A stretch of DNA of 64,000 nt from Bacteroidia bacterium (GTDB lineage: Bacteria > Bacteroidota > Ignavibacteria > SZUA-365), in assembly GCA_027493955.1 (NCBI GenBank), contig JAOSJT010000001.1:1537131-1601130 (forward strand), written 5' to 3'. Shown one piece after another: positions 27,672-37,724 of this stretch. Position 1 is the first letter of the stretch. The number at the start of each line of letters is the position of its first letter. The translations under genes and the position numbers were made by a program. A model generated the notes under the pieces. It saw only the letters and a program-made list of their open reading frames with translations. It did no database searches and was not told where the DNA came from.

Positions 27672-30600
27672 ATGAACACACCGCTACGCTTCACCCTCGC
27701 ACTTTTACTTCTCGCACCACCAGTCACAGCGCAGCGGATTGTGCTCGAACCACTGCCCGGACAAATGGTGTGTTCCGCGCGCGCGGGACATTTGAACCGT
27801 CAGGTCTTCGCGCTCGGTTTGCCGGAAACCATCGGTTCATCCGAGGGCATGATTCTGAATTTCCCCGAAGTGAACATACAGTGGCAGGGACCCGACGCAA
27901 ACGGCGCCCTGCGGCATACCTGGCGAAGTGAAGGCAAGGTGGAATACCTGCTTACCGTCACTCCATACGTCGATTACGTGGACGCTGAAATGACGGTCAG
28001 GAATCTGGGGCGCAGCAACTGGACCAATGTCTTTTCCTTCAATTGCCTCAATCCTGTCAACGCGCCGCAATTTCAGGACTGGACGCTCGAACGAACGTGG
28101 ATGTCGAAAAACGGCCAACCCTTCCGCATGGACGGTACGACACGCATCAACAATGGCTTGATGAAAACCGTGCAATTCTATGTAAATGAAGGAGTTACGC
28201 CCGTCTCCCCCTTTGTCAATGGTTTTCAGGCTACAAGTCCGGACCGCACCGACGACTCGTGGATAGTCACCATGTCGGAGGACGGCGCGTCGTACATGGC
28301 GGCCACCAGCCCGAAATCCTGCTTTCTCTTCGACAATCTCGATCGCTGTTGCATTCACTCCGCAACAAACTTCGGCAGCATTCCGGCGGGGGGCGAAGCC
28401 ACCACCACGTCTCGCTTCTATCTCGCCAGGGGTACGCTCGACGACTTTCTACTGCGCTTCGACACCGAAATCCGGCAAAAGGACTCAAGCGATGCGCGTG
28501 TACTGATGTGCTGGGGAAGGCCCTGGTCGCTCGCCGATACAACGCAATGGCCCGAGGTATACCGGCATCTCGACATTCAGAAAATCTACATCGGCGACAT
28601 CAGCTCGCGAACGGACACCGCCCAGACCCGGCGTTTTGTGCGGGCACTGATGGCACAGGACATCAAAATCGCCGTCGAACTCGGCGGCCTGCTGGACTGG
28701 CATGCCGACAAAGGCGACCGTGCCGGCGAGGCCTCCTTCCAACAGGATTGGGCCAATGTGAAACCGTTGATTGACATGATCAGGGAAGTTGATCCCTCTC
28801 GGAGCATAGACATGCTGGACATGGACGGGCCTATCCGGCGCATGCTCTTCCCGAATAATGTCAAAGCCAACCATCACACTATCGCGACCGCTGTGCATGA
28901 GCTGTTCGAAGTCGCGAAACTCTGGCGAGACTCCATCCCCGGCATCGAGCTGAATCTGCTCACGAACTTCCCCAACTGGGCCTGGGGCGATACACCCGCC
29001 TATTTCGCCATCTCGGGCGAGCGCAACGGATACGGCCAGTACAAGGATGTGCTGGACGCCGTGCAAGCCAAATCCCTGGAAACCGGCATACATTTCGACG
29101 GTCTGACCGTAGACAATCCCTACGACTACGCAATGGGACGCGCGCAGACCAATCAGCCCGCCGAGATCGCCGGGGTGGACTGGATGCAGCGCCTGGCGGA
29201 ACTCGACATCCGCGCCCGTGAAATGGGATTGAAGGTGAACATGATTTTCAACACCAACGGCGCACGCACGGCGCAAATGTATTCGGAGCAGACGCTGGCC
29301 TTCATGGACCTCTACCACCAGCGCGTACCCGAACCGGACGGCTATTGGATTCAGAGCTGGTATCAACTGCCGGACGCCTGGCTGCCCGAAGAAGCGCCTT
29401 ATACCATGACGAATCTCACGCTCGAGGCCTTGAAGAAACTCGGGCGCGTACAACCATCCGATCCGCCGCGGGCATTGCTTGAGCCCGCGGACGGACGGGT
29501 GTATCACGGTGTACAGTACATGACCTTCGACGGCGGCGAACCCATCGCCGGCTATCTCAGCGCGCTCAACGACAGCACCATTCAACCCGCGGTGCGCGGG
29601 CTCTTCTTCAGCATTCCCGGTACTCGCGGACCCGCGCAGTCATTGCGTCAGCTCTCTACCTTCCTGGCGGATGCGGACCGCCTCGGCTTCATTCCGGAGC
29701 TCAGTCTCTTTCTCGTCAGTGACGTGGCCACCGACACCGTCATCGCAACATCCACACAATACGACGCTGTCATAGACAGCATCATCACCCTGTGCAAGAA
29801 TTACGGCAAGGCCATGTTTCTGCGCATCGGAGGCGAGTTCAACGGCAAGGGCGACGGATGGAATGGCGGCGGGTACACTCCGCATCATTACGTCACCATG
29901 TTTCGCAAAATCACCGACATGTTCGACGCGCGAGGCTTCCGCGACAGCATCGCGAACATTTGGTGCTACTATCCCGCCGCCGCCAACGACTTCGACAGTG
30001 TGGATGTCAACGGCGCGCTGTGGTATCCCGGTGACGAATATGTGGACTGGTTCGGTCTGGATCTCTTCGATCCTCAGGATTTCGACCTCGCGCTTCCGGA
30101 CTATGATCGCAGAGGCATCACACGCAAAGGCAAGTCCGAACGCTTCCTCGCCATGGCGCGCGCCAAGGGCAAGCCCGTATATATGAGCGAAACCTCCGCC
30201 AAAGGTATGAATATCAGCGCCGACGCCGCCGATAGTCAGGCCGACTGGGACGCCTGGTTCGCGAAGTTCTGGGAATTCATCGCAGCGCATCCCGAAATCA
30301 AGGGCTACAGCTACATCAACGCCAATTGGCCCGTCGGTGCCTATCCCGGCTGGGGTGACGCGCGCATCAACAACAGCCCGCTGCTCAGCAAGTGGTATCG
30401 CGACGAGATGAAGAAAGCGAAATACATTCATCTCCCCTGGTCCGGCACCACCGCCGCCAGCGGCCCCGGAGGAGCGGCAGCAGCGCTGACCCTGCACCCC
30501 AGCTATCCGAATCCCGCGCGTACCGCCACCACTATCGTGGTCGAACTCTCCGCCTCCTCCGCGCTCCGCGTGGATGTGTACGACGCCCTCGGCCGCCGGG

Positions 30601-30758
30601 TGCGCACGCTCGATGCGGGTCATCGTTCCGCCGGCCTGCAACACCTGCATTGGGACGGCCGCCACGACAATGGCGTACTCGCCCATCCCGGCATCTACCA
30701 CTATCGCGCCTACTCAGGCGATGCCGTCGCAACCGGACGCATCGTGCTGCTGCGGTAG
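27672..30758 (+). CDS. Two-module GH26-like glycoside hydrolase with T9SS sorting domain
   Basis: A 1028-residue exported protein. ATG 27672 opens a signal peptide (LRFTLALLLLAPPVTAQ). Residues about 20-620 form a first module that looks TIM-barrel-like (KIYIGDISSRTDT, DMLDMDGPIRRM, GIHFDGLTVDNPYDYAMGRA, VNMIFNTNGA), of uncertain family. Residues about 625-925 resemble GH26 beta-mannanases: FLRIGGEFNG with the likely acid/base Glu near 721, WYPGDEYVDWFGLDLFD, and VYMSETSAKG with the likely nucleophile Glu near 839. The C-terminal 90 residues are a T9SS sorting domain (SYPNPARTATTIVVEL ... RIVLLR). A secreted polysaccharide-degrading or -binding enzyme is inferred. Substrate is unknown. Confidence 0.82.
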   Translation: MNTPLRFTLALLLLAPPVTAQRIVLEPLPGQMVCSARAGHLNRQVFALGLPETIGSSEGMILNFPEVNIQWQGPDANGALRHTWRSEGKVEYLLTVTPYVDYVDAEMTVRNLGRSNWTNVFSFNCLNPVNAPQFQDWTLERTWMSKNGQPFRMDGTTRINNGLMKTVQFYVNEGVTPVSPFVNGFQATSPDRTDDSWIVTMSEDGASYMAATSPKSCFLFDNLDRCCIHSATNFGSIPAGGEATTTSRFYLARGTLDDFLLRFDTEIRQKDSSDARVLMCWGRPWSLADTTQWPEVYRHLDIQKIYIGDISSRTDTAQTRRFVRALMAQDIKIAVELGGLLDWHADKGDRAGEASFQQDWANVKPLIDMIREVDPSRSIDMLDMDGPIRRMLFPNNVKANHHTIATAVHELFEVAKLWRDSIPGIELNLLTNFPNWAWGDTPAYFAISGERNGYGQYKDVLDAVQAKSLETGIHFDGLTVDNPYDYAMGRAQTNQPAEIAGVDWMQRLAELDIRAREMGLKVNMIFNTNGARTAQMYSEQTLAFMDLYHQRVPEPDGYWIQSWYQLPDAWLPEEAPYTMTNLTLEALKKLGRVQPSDPPRALLEPADGRVYHGVQYMTFDGGEPIAGYLSALNDSTIQPAVRGLFFSIPGTRGPAQSLRQLSTFLADADRLGFIPELSLFLVSDVATDTVIATSTQYDAVIDSIITLCKNYGKAMFLRIGGEFNGKGDGWNGGGYTPHHYVTMFRKITDMFDARGFRDSIANIWCYYPAAANDFDSVDVNGALWYPGDEYVDWFGLDLFDPQDFDLALPDYDRRGITRKGKSERFLAMARAKGKPVYMSETSAKGMNISADAADSQADWDAWFAKFWEFIAAHPEIKGYSYINANWPVGAYPGWGDARINNSPLLSKWYRDEMKKAKYIHLPWSGTTAASGPGGAAAALTLHPSYPNPARTATTIVVELSASSALRVDVYDALGRRVRTLDAGHRSAGLQHLHWDGRHDNGVLAHPGIYHYRAYSGDAVATGRIVLLR

Positions 30759-30914
30759 AGAGACAAGCCGGCGACTATTTACAAGCGATTTTTTCAGGTT
30801 TTTTCCCTATTCTTGCTTTCCTCGCAACCGTGGAGCGGCCTGTCTTCTTTGACATTTCACAGGCGCGCACGAAATTGCATTACACACGATTCATTGAACT
30901 ACCCTGAGGGACGA

Positions 30915-31523
30915 ATGCCAGGAGCTACAAGACGAGGTGTTGCCGCGTTGCTCCTCATCCTCCTGATGGCGGGATGCGAGTCCAACCGCGAGCAGGATGA
31001 GCGGCAGGTGCGGCGGCAGTTTCACGTGCCGGATGAGGTGCGGCTCGACACGCTGCGGGGCAGTCCGGAAACCGGCGGTTGGTTCGGGCGGGAGGGACTG
31101 CGCATACGGGCGGTGTTTCAGTTCAGCGAGGCGCAATTCGCCGCGTACCTGCGGAGTTTGCACGACCCGAAGGTATGGGAGCCAGTATCCTTCCTGCACT
31201 ACAGTCCCGATGGTGCGGAGGAAGTGTCGGCTGACGCACTCCGATGGCGACGTCTTCCGTTACCGGAATTCCCGCGTCCGTTGGCGCATCTGCGCGGGTT
31301 GTTCGATACCAGCATAACGGAGGGATGGTATTACTGCTCACTCGTGCTGTATTTGCGCGGCGACAGCATCGTGCACCCGGGCGGGGGCTACCATTTCGAA
31401 TGGAGCACTATCGGCAGGCATGGCACCGAAAGCACCGATGACACGCATCCGGTGATCACCACCTTCGGCATACTCGATACGAAGCGGCGTCGACTGTATG
31501 CATGGATCGGATTCAGCGGGTGA
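30915..31523 (+). CDS. Putative lipoprotein of unknown function
   Basis: A 202-residue protein. ATG 30915 follows GAGGG by a few bases. The N-terminus is a lipoprotein signal (VAALLLILLMAGC) with the lipobox cysteine near residue 20, so the protein should be membrane-anchored. The mature part is soluble and acidic to neutral, with several tryptophans and the conserved-looking stretch GIRAVFQFSEAQFAAYL misread in other frames here as REGLRIRAVFQFSEAQF. It ends RRLYAWIGFSG. No family recognised. It starts 156 bases after the GH26-like gene and may be co-transcribed with it. Confidence 0.8.
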   Translation: MPGATRRGVAALLLILLMAGCESNREQDERQVRRQFHVPDEVRLDTLRGSPETGGWFGREGLRIRAVFQFSEAQFAAYLRSLHDPKVWEPVSFLHYSPDGAEEVSADALRWRRLPLPEFPRPLAHLRGLFDTSITEGWYYCSLVLYLRGDSIVHPGGGYHFEWSTIGRHGTESTDDTHPVITTFGILDTKRRRLYAWIGFSG

Positions 31524-32144
31524 CGCGGTGTGGGCGTATGGCGTACCCGTGCTCGATCGAGGCGCCCTGGCGGACGATTCACCCCTCACGATGCTCCACG
31601 TATGCGATACAAAGAATCATATTTTGCTGTAGAAAGCTAAAGTTTCAAACACTACAGCAGCAGCAAATAGCCGGAACAATTTTCCGTTCGGAACCTGCCG
31701 TTCATCACCCCCGCCTATCCATCCCGGAACAAGCAAAGCGACGACCACGGGGACGTTTGTCTTTTCACCAGCGAGACAGACGATTGCTGACGAAGGCTCC
31801 GAAGAGGATGCTCGATGTGCAATGAAACGGTGAATGCCTGAGTATCTGCGAAATCGCGGCATCGTGCGCATGGAGGGGATTTCCGCATGCGGTCACGTAT
31901 CGCTGCATTGAATGCTGCTCGCTGAGTCCGTACATTTTCTGAATCCGATCATACGGGGCTCGCGACGACGTCCCGCGGAGATCGGACAGGGACACTCACA
32001 TCGGGGAAATGCCGTGTCGATACCGCTCCCGGGGAATACCCGCACCCGCCTGACTGCTTGTCGGTGCGCATTCCATTCCCGGAACACTTCGCCCCTCTTT
32101 CGATTCGCTTCGCCGCTCTCGTGCGCAATGCGGGAGGAGCGCTG
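31524..32144. other. About 620 bases upstream of the Shango-like operon
   Basis: No gene is supportable on either strand; the short frames lack start signals. It presumably contains the promoter of the defence operon. An AT-rich stretch around 31605-31685 is the lowest-GC part of the region. Confidence 0.4.
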
Positions 32145-34226
32145 ATGTCGTGTGATAATCCTGCGAAGTGGATAGGCGCGGGCGACAGCATCGTTGTTCA
32201 CGGTCATATCATCTCAGGCGGCCTGGTGTACGTCGGCGAGCTGCTGCCGTCGCTCGCGGGGTACGAGGATGATCCCTCTCTCATCAATCCCAAGCTGCCG
32301 GTACAGCGTACGTCATCGCACGATACCGCGCCGGCAATGCCCCGCAGTCCTTACTACAAATACATCTCGCCACAATGTCGCGATGCCTATCTGCGTTGGC
32401 TTTCAACAGGCAGAACCCGTCGCGTTCCGGACATCGGCTATGTTCTGCTGTTCCTCTACGGTCTCGAGAGGCGGCTGTTCATCGATGGCCCGAAATCGCT
32501 GTTGCCGGTGGCCGAGCGACAGGCCATAGTACATGAAGTTCTCCGGCTGCAGAGCTTGTACGGGCAGCTTGCGTCATTTCTGAAAATGACGGATAATCTC
32601 CTGGCTATGGAATGGGTGCTCTACCGGAGAGATCAGACTCCGCCGGCCTGCTTCACCGTCGCGGACAGGTATTGCCCCGATGGGGTGATGGTGAAGCTCG
32701 CGTATTATATAGCCGTCGGTAAACCGATTCACGCCGAATTGGCTTACCAGACGTTGATGATCATCGGCGAATCGGGTTTGCGCACAGCAGCCCGGCGGTG
32801 CAGGGAGCAGTTCAGGGAGCTGTTTCTCCTGCGCTTTACACGACAATATGGCAACGGCATCGTACTCAGGCCGGTGAGGGAACCACACAGCTTTTGCTAC
32901 CATGCCGCAAATCCATCAATGCGGTACTTGTTGAATTTCCATGTTGACGGGCTCTCGAATCCCTGGTATCGCACCGATTTGATGAATAGAATCGATGCTA
33001 TGGTATCCCTCTGTACACTGGAACTTGACGCGTACAGCCGTGCCGTTGGTCGTGAGGGTTCCAATCCCAACGGATTAGTCGCAACCGGGGTTCTGCCGAA
33101 GGAATTGATGCAACGCCACAGCGGCTACGGAAAGCTGAAATCGATTCTCGAAGAGCACGTAGGAGAGCAGTTTTTATGGGTATCCATAGAACAATTGTAT
33201 GCATGCTTCGATGAGCTGCCCCCCGCGCGCTTCAGGAAAGGTGAGTACGCCGTCCTTGCGGCGATGATAGAATCCATGGGATTTCAAGTGGCTCCCGATG
33301 TTCGCACGCATGCGATTGAACCCGGCGCCAGTGAGCGGATCGTCATTTTCCCTCTGGATGACAGGACACGCAACACGCCTCCGCACCGCTTCCGCATCAT
33401 CACGATAGTCCTGCATCTCGGTGCTCTGCTTTGCTCTGCAGCCAGGACGAGTACACACGGCGGAACATATATACTCCGCCGGCTGATCGATGATGACGAC
33501 GAAGTAAGCGCAACGGAGAAGAACTCCCTCCTCGCTTTCCTGCTCTGGTGCGTCCGCACGCAACCGGGTACTGCCGGATTGAAGAAACGTCTCTCCGAAA
33601 TCAGCGAGGAAGAGCGATACGCCATACGCCAAATACTGATATCGGTGGCGTATGCGGACGGACGCATCGATCCGAAGGAAGTCCGTCAATTGGAGAAATT
33701 ATATACGACACTGGGTCTGGACAAGGAACAGGTCGCAAGGGATCTTCACACGTTTGCGGCTGATTCCGGACCTGTCACCGTTGGCAGGCGCGAGAGCGAA
33801 GCGACATTCGCCATACCTCGTCCGCCGGTTGCGCCTCCGGCCGGCTTCGAATTGAACCAGGAGTTCATTCGCATACGCGAGGAGGAAACCAGGCGGGTCA
33901 AAGGCGTGCTCGAGGAAATCTTCTCGGATGCGGCGGAAGCGCAGCCCGTCGATGTCGGAGGCGGACAGCCCGAAAGGGATTCCGATGAAGTCTTGCACGC
34001 CCTGGATGATGCGCATCGAAAGCTCTTCCTGCGCATCGTTGAGCGGGATCGCTGGGGATTGGAAACCTTCGATGCTCTGTGTACCGAACTCGGTGTGATG
34101 ACCGACGGCGCTATGGAAGTGCTCAACGAATGGGCCTATACGAAAGCCAACGCTCCCCTGCTGGAAGCCGGCGACCATGTATACATTGACCTCGATCTTG
34201 CAAAGGAGATACAGAATGTCCAATGA
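32145..34226 (+). CDS. sngA: TerB-N/TerB-C domain protein (Shango SngA-like)
   Basis: A 693-residue protein, first gene of a three-gene operon. ATG 32145 is chosen because GGAGG lies 8 bases upstream and the TerB_N domain starts directly after it (KWIGAGDSIVVHGHIISGGL, then YVGELLP). TerB_N covers about residues 8-210. Residues 490-555 resemble the TerB fold (YAIRQILISVAYADGRIDPK, a likely metal-binding acidic loop). Residues about 605-690 fit TerB_C (RKLFLRIVERDRWGLETFDAL). It is soluble, with no signal peptide. In the Shango anti-phage system a TerB protein, an ATPase and a helicase form one operon; here the order is the same. The role of the TerB part is unknown. It overlaps the next gene by 11 bases. 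Confidence 0.88.
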   Translation: MSCDNPAKWIGAGDSIVVHGHIISGGLVYVGELLPSLAGYEDDPSLINPKLPVQRTSSHDTAPAMPRSPYYKYISPQCRDAYLRWLSTGRTRRVPDIGYVLLFLYGLERRLFIDGPKSLLPVAERQAIVHEVLRLQSLYGQLASFLKMTDNLLAMEWVLYRRDQTPPACFTVADRYCPDGVMVKLAYYIAVGKPIHAELAYQTLMIIGESGLRTAARRCREQFRELFLLRFTRQYGNGIVLRPVREPHSFCYHAANPSMRYLLNFHVDGLSNPWYRTDLMNRIDAMVSLCTLELDAYSRAVGREGSNPNGLVATGVLPKELMQRHSGYGKLKSILEEHVGEQFLWVSIEQLYACFDELPPARFRKGEYAVLAAMIESMGFQVAPDVRTHAIEPGASERIVIFPLDDRTRNTPPHRFRIITIVLHLGALLCSAARTSTHGGTYILRRLIDDDDEVSATEKNSLLAFLLWCVRTQPGTAGLKKRLSEISEEERYAIRQILISVAYADGRIDPKEVRQLEKLYTTLGLDKEQVARDLHTFAADSGPVTVGRRESEATFAIPRPPVAPPAGFELNQEFIRIREEETRRVKGVLEEIFSDAAEAQPVDVGGGQPERDSDEVLHALDDAHRKLFLRIVERDRWGLETFDALCTELGVMTDGAMEVLNEWAYTKANAPLLEAGDHVYIDLDLAKEIQNVQ

Positions 34227-35532
34227 AGGATCACCCCGCCTCCGTCCGAGGGATCGCGACGCTATTATACAATCCTTGCGCGCGGGAGTCACCCCGAGAA
34301 CCGGCCTGCAGCATATTCAGGTCGGACGCGTACGCGAAGTCGAAGCCCTTCTCCGCGACATCGAAGCGATAGCGACGGGTGGTTCGGCCATTCGCTTCAT
34401 TATCGGAGAATTCGGATCCGGAAAGAGCTTCTTTCTGCAACTCATTCGCACAATCGCGCTGGAGAAAGGAATGGTGACCATACACGCGGATCTTGCACCG
34501 GACCGGCGTCTGCACGCCACCGGCGGTCAGGCGAGAAATCTGTACGCGGAACTTCTTCGCAATCTCTCGACGCGCACCAAGCCCGACGGCAACGCTCTGG
34601 GCAGCGTGGTGGAACGCTTCATCACCGAAGCGAGAAAGCGCGCCGCCGCAACACATGAGAATGTGCACGCCATCATCGACGAACAACTGCAGCTTCTGTC
34701 GGAACTCGTGGGTGGATATGATTTTGCGCAGGTGATAGCCGCATACTGGACGGGCTTCGAAAACGGAAACGAGCAGCTCAAAACCGATGCCGTACGCTGG
34801 CTGCGCGGCGAAATATCGACGAAAACCGATGCGCGCAACTCCCTGGGCGTGCGAACCATTGTTGACGACGCGAATGTGTACGACATGCTCAAATTGCTCA
34901 GCCTGTTTGTGCGTCAGGCAGGCTACTCCGGTTTACTGGTGAACCTCGATGAAATGGTCAACCTGTACAAGCTGAACAATCGGACAGCGAGAGTGTCGAA
35001 TTACGAGCAGATACTGCGCATACTCAACGATTGCCTGCAGGGAAGCGCGCGGCACATCGGTTTCCTGTTCGGTGGGACGCCGGAATTTCTTCTCGATCCA
35101 CGAAAGGGATTGTATAGCTATGAGGCCCTTCACTCCCGTCTCGCGGAGAACTCCTTCGCCCGCGCAGCCGGGGTAATAGACTATTCATCCCCGACACTGC
35201 ATCTCGCGAATCTCACACCCGAAGAACTGCTCATACTGCTGAAAAATCTGCGGCATGTCTACGCCGCGGGCGAGGTGGAGCAGTACCTCCTACCCGATGA
35301 AGCACTGAGGGCATTCCTGTCGCATTGTTCGCAGCGCATCGGCGACGCCTACTTCCGCACTCCGCGAAATACAGTAAAAGCGTTTATGAACCTCCTCTCC
35401 GTCCTGGATCAGAATCGCTCACTGCAATGGATGCAACTCATCGGGCAAGTGCGGGTCGAGATAGAAAGCAATTCCGACATGCCGGAAACAGAGATCGTGG
35501 ACGACGACGAACTGGCCTCCTTCACCCTCTGA
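34216..35532 (+). CDS. sngB: DUF2791-type P-loop ATPase (Shango SngB-like, BrxD-related)
   Basis: A 438-residue ATPase; ATG 34216 follows AAAGGAGA. Residues 20-40 match the family opening (LRAGVTPRTGLQHIQVGR). Walker A is GEFGSGKS at 64-71 and Walker B is LLVNLDEM at 240-247. A likely sensor region GFLFGGTPEFLLD follows near 295, and FRTPRNTVKAFMNLL near the end. This is the same family as BrxD of BREX type 2 systems, there paired with an Lhr-like helicase. The 11-base overlap with sngA and 8-base gap to sngC indicate coupled translation. It probably loads or powers the helicase during phage defence, an inference from context. Confidence 0.9.
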   Translation: MSNEGSPRLRPRDRDAIIQSLRAGVTPRTGLQHIQVGRVREVEALLRDIEAIATGGSAIRFIIGEFGSGKSFFLQLIRTIALEKGMVTIHADLAPDRRLHATGGQARNLYAELLRNLSTRTKPDGNALGSVVERFITEARKRAAATHENVHAIIDEQLQLLSELVGGYDFAQVIAAYWTGFENGNEQLKTDAVRWLRGEISTKTDARNSLGVRTIVDDANVYDMLKLLSLFVRQAGYSGLLVNLDEMVNLYKLNNRTARVSNYEQILRILNDCLQGSARHIGFLFGGTPEFLLDPRKGLYSYEALHSRLAENSFARAAGVIDYSSPTLHLANLTPEELLILLKNLRHVYAAGEVEQYLLPDEALRAFLSHCSQRIGDAYFRTPRNTVKAFMNLLSVLDQNRSLQWMQLIGQVRVEIESNSDMPETEIVDDDELASFTL

Positions 35533-35540
35533 GGCCTGCG

Positions 35541-37718
35541 ATGAGCGAATCACGCGGTTTCGAAGTCTTGCACAAGGGCGTGCAACGCTGGATCTGGGAG
35601 CAGCAATGGACCTCGCTGCGGGATATACAGGAGCGCGCGATCGAACCGATACTACGGGCGGATCGCGATGTGATCATCAGTGCAGCCACGGCGTCGGGCA
35701 AAACGGAAGCCGCCTTTTTGCCCGCGTGTTCTCATGTCGCCACGGCTCCCCCGGCTGGCATTGCGATACTCTACATCAGTCCCCTCAAGGCGCTGATCAA
35801 TGATCAATACCGAAGGTTACGACGACTCTGCGAGATACTCGACCTGCCGCTTACTGCCTGGCACGGCGACGTGCTCCGCTCGGTAAAGGAGAAGCAGAGA
35901 AAGAAGCCGGGCGGCATTATCCTGATCACGCCGGAGTCTCTTGAGGCGCTGCTTCTGCATCACGCAATCTGGTGCGGTCAGGCATTTCGAGAGCTCAAGT
36001 ATGTGATTATTGACGAATTTCATGCCTTCCTCGGATCCGAGCGCGGTATGCAATTGCAATCCCTGCTGCACCGCGTAGAATTCCTGTTCGGACGCAGTAT
36101 TCCCAGAATAGCGCTCAGCGCCACGTTGAGCGATCTGCAACATGTGGCGCATTTCCTGAGGCCGCAACGCGGGAGCGTTCCCTGTGAGATAATTACCTCC
36201 AGCGCCTTCAGGTCGGATGTGAAGGTGCAGCTACGCGGATATATACAGCGCCCGGACGATGATGAAGCGCAGCGCGGCGCGTGCGGATCGCTGACAAACG
36301 ATTTGTACAGATTGTTGAGGGGCTCCTCGCACCTGATTTTCGCGAACTCCCGCGCGCGCACAGAAGAACTCGCCGCGAGTTTGTCCGATCTCTGCGAACG
36401 CGACGGGGTTCCGAACGAGTTCTTCCCGCATCACGGCAACCTTTCGAAAGAGCTTCGGGAGCAAGTCGAAGCGCGGCTTCTGGCCGCCAGGCTTCCCACC
36501 TCGGCTGTGTGCACCATGACGCTGGAGTTGGGAATAGACATCGGCAGCGTCGACTCTATTGCGCAGATTTCCGCGGCGCATTCCGTTGCGGGCATGCGGC
36601 AGCGCCTTGGGCGTTCCGGACGCAGAGGCGACGCCGCGGTGCTGCGACTTTTTATCGAAGAGGAAGAAATCACCGCGAGGACGCATCTGATTGATCGCCT
36701 GCGGCTCCAAACGGTGCAATCCATAGCCATGGTACAGCTCCTGCTTCGCAAATGGTGCGAACCGACACCCGCGCGTCAATATCACCTATCGACACTTGTA
36801 CAGCAAACCGTGTCGGTCATCGGGCAGTACGGCGGCGTATGCGCGCGTCAATTGTGGTCACTGTTGTGCGAGAGCGGTCCATTCTCACTCGTGGACTCCG
36901 CCGTATACGCGGAGTTGCTTCGCTGTCTCGGTGCGAGCGATATTCTCACGCAAACGCATGATGGCCTGCTTGTACTCGGCGCGCGCGGTGAAAAACTGGT
37001 GGATCACTTTTCCTTTTATTGCGCATTTAACACACCCGATGAATATCGACTCGAATACCATGGAAAGACGCTCGGTACCATCCCTTACGACAGACCTCTG
37101 CTTCCCGGTCAGTTGATCATTTTCGGTGGCCAGCGTTGGGAAACGCTGAGTATTGACGCCGAAAAGAAAATCATCACCCTCCGACCCGCCACAGGAGGAC
37201 GGCCTCCGAAATTCAGCGGCGCAGGTCCCATGCTGCATGACGTCATTCGCGCCGAAATGAAACGCGTGTACGAAGAGCGGCTCTTTCCTCCCTACCTGAA
37301 TGCGGCCGCCCGGGACAATCTCACCGAGGGTTTCGCGTGCTATCATTCGCTCGGGCTCGGCGTCACCGATGTGTTGCAACTCGGAAATACGCTTCATATC
37401 CTCTCGTGGCGGGGAGACCGCGTCGTCAACACCATCACCGTGTTATTGCGCCGTGCGGGCCTGATAGCAGACACATTCGGCGGGATAATCGAAATCGCGA
37501 GTTGCACGCCGATGTCGCTGCGGGACGCCATCACGCAAATCATGCAGAATGCGCTTCCCTCCCCGGAGGAATTGGGTGCATCGGTAGCGGACACATACGT
37601 TGATAAACACGATTCCCTGTTGCCGAAACATCTCCGCGAAGCATCCTACGGCCGGCGCTATTTCGATGTGGATGGCGCTGTGGAGTGGATGAAGGGTGTG
37701 CTGAACAACGAGCGCTGA
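35541..37718 (+). CDS. sngC: Lhr-like superfamily 2 helicase (Shango SngC-like, BrxHI-related)
   Basis: A 725-residue helicase. Motif I (Walker A) is AATASGKT at 48-55, motif Ia YISPLKALIND follows, motif II is DEFH at 158-161, motif III SAT at 193-195 and motif VI RLGRSGRR at 355-362. MTLELGIDIG just before motif VI is typical of Lhr proteins, which translocate on DNA. A C-terminal 350-residue extension has a winged-helix-like part and an OB- or CRE-like end, as in Lhr-type helicases but shorter than full-length Lhr (about 1500). The gene ends the operon. With sngA and sngB it matches Shango; BREX loci pair related helicase and ATPase genes but always with PglX/PglZ, absent here. Confidence 0.9.
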   Translation: MSESRGFEVLHKGVQRWIWEQQWTSLRDIQERAIEPILRADRDVIISAATASGKTEAAFLPACSHVATAPPAGIAILYISPLKALINDQYRRLRRLCEILDLPLTAWHGDVLRSVKEKQRKKPGGIILITPESLEALLLHHAIWCGQAFRELKYVIIDEFHAFLGSERGMQLQSLLHRVEFLFGRSIPRIALSATLSDLQHVAHFLRPQRGSVPCEIITSSAFRSDVKVQLRGYIQRPDDDEAQRGACGSLTNDLYRLLRGSSHLIFANSRARTEELAASLSDLCERDGVPNEFFPHHGNLSKELREQVEARLLAARLPTSAVCTMTLELGIDIGSVDSIAQISAAHSVAGMRQRLGRSGRRGDAAVLRLFIEEEEITARTHLIDRLRLQTVQSIAMVQLLLRKWCEPTPARQYHLSTLVQQTVSVIGQYGGVCARQLWSLLCESGPFSLVDSAVYAELLRCLGASDILTQTHDGLLVLGARGEKLVDHFSFYCAFNTPDEYRLEYHGKTLGTIPYDRPLLPGQLIIFGGQRWETLSIDAEKKIITLRPATGGRPPKFSGAGPMLHDVIRAEMKRVYEERLFPPYLNAAARDNLTEGFACYHSLGLGVTDVLQLGNTLHILSWRGDRVVNTITVLLRRAGLIADTFGGIIEIASCTPMSLRDAITQIMQNALPSPEELGASVADTYVDKHDSLLPKHLREASYGRRYFDVDGAVEWMKGVLNNER

Positions 37719-37724
37719 GGGGCC

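Noticed and set aside
28485-29585. A long minus-strand frame inside the GH26-like gene
   Set aside because: Antisense shadow; the sense strand has signal peptide, catalytic motifs and a T9SS tail.
32058-32144. N-terminal extension of the TerB-domain protein from an upstream ATG
   Set aside because: The ribosome-binding site and the domain boundary fit ATG 32145.
32145-37718. BREX type 2 locus
   Set aside because: The ATPase and helicase relate to BrxD and BrxHI, but PglX, PglZ, PglW and BrxA-type genes are absent and a TerB-domain gene leads the operon, so Shango fits better.
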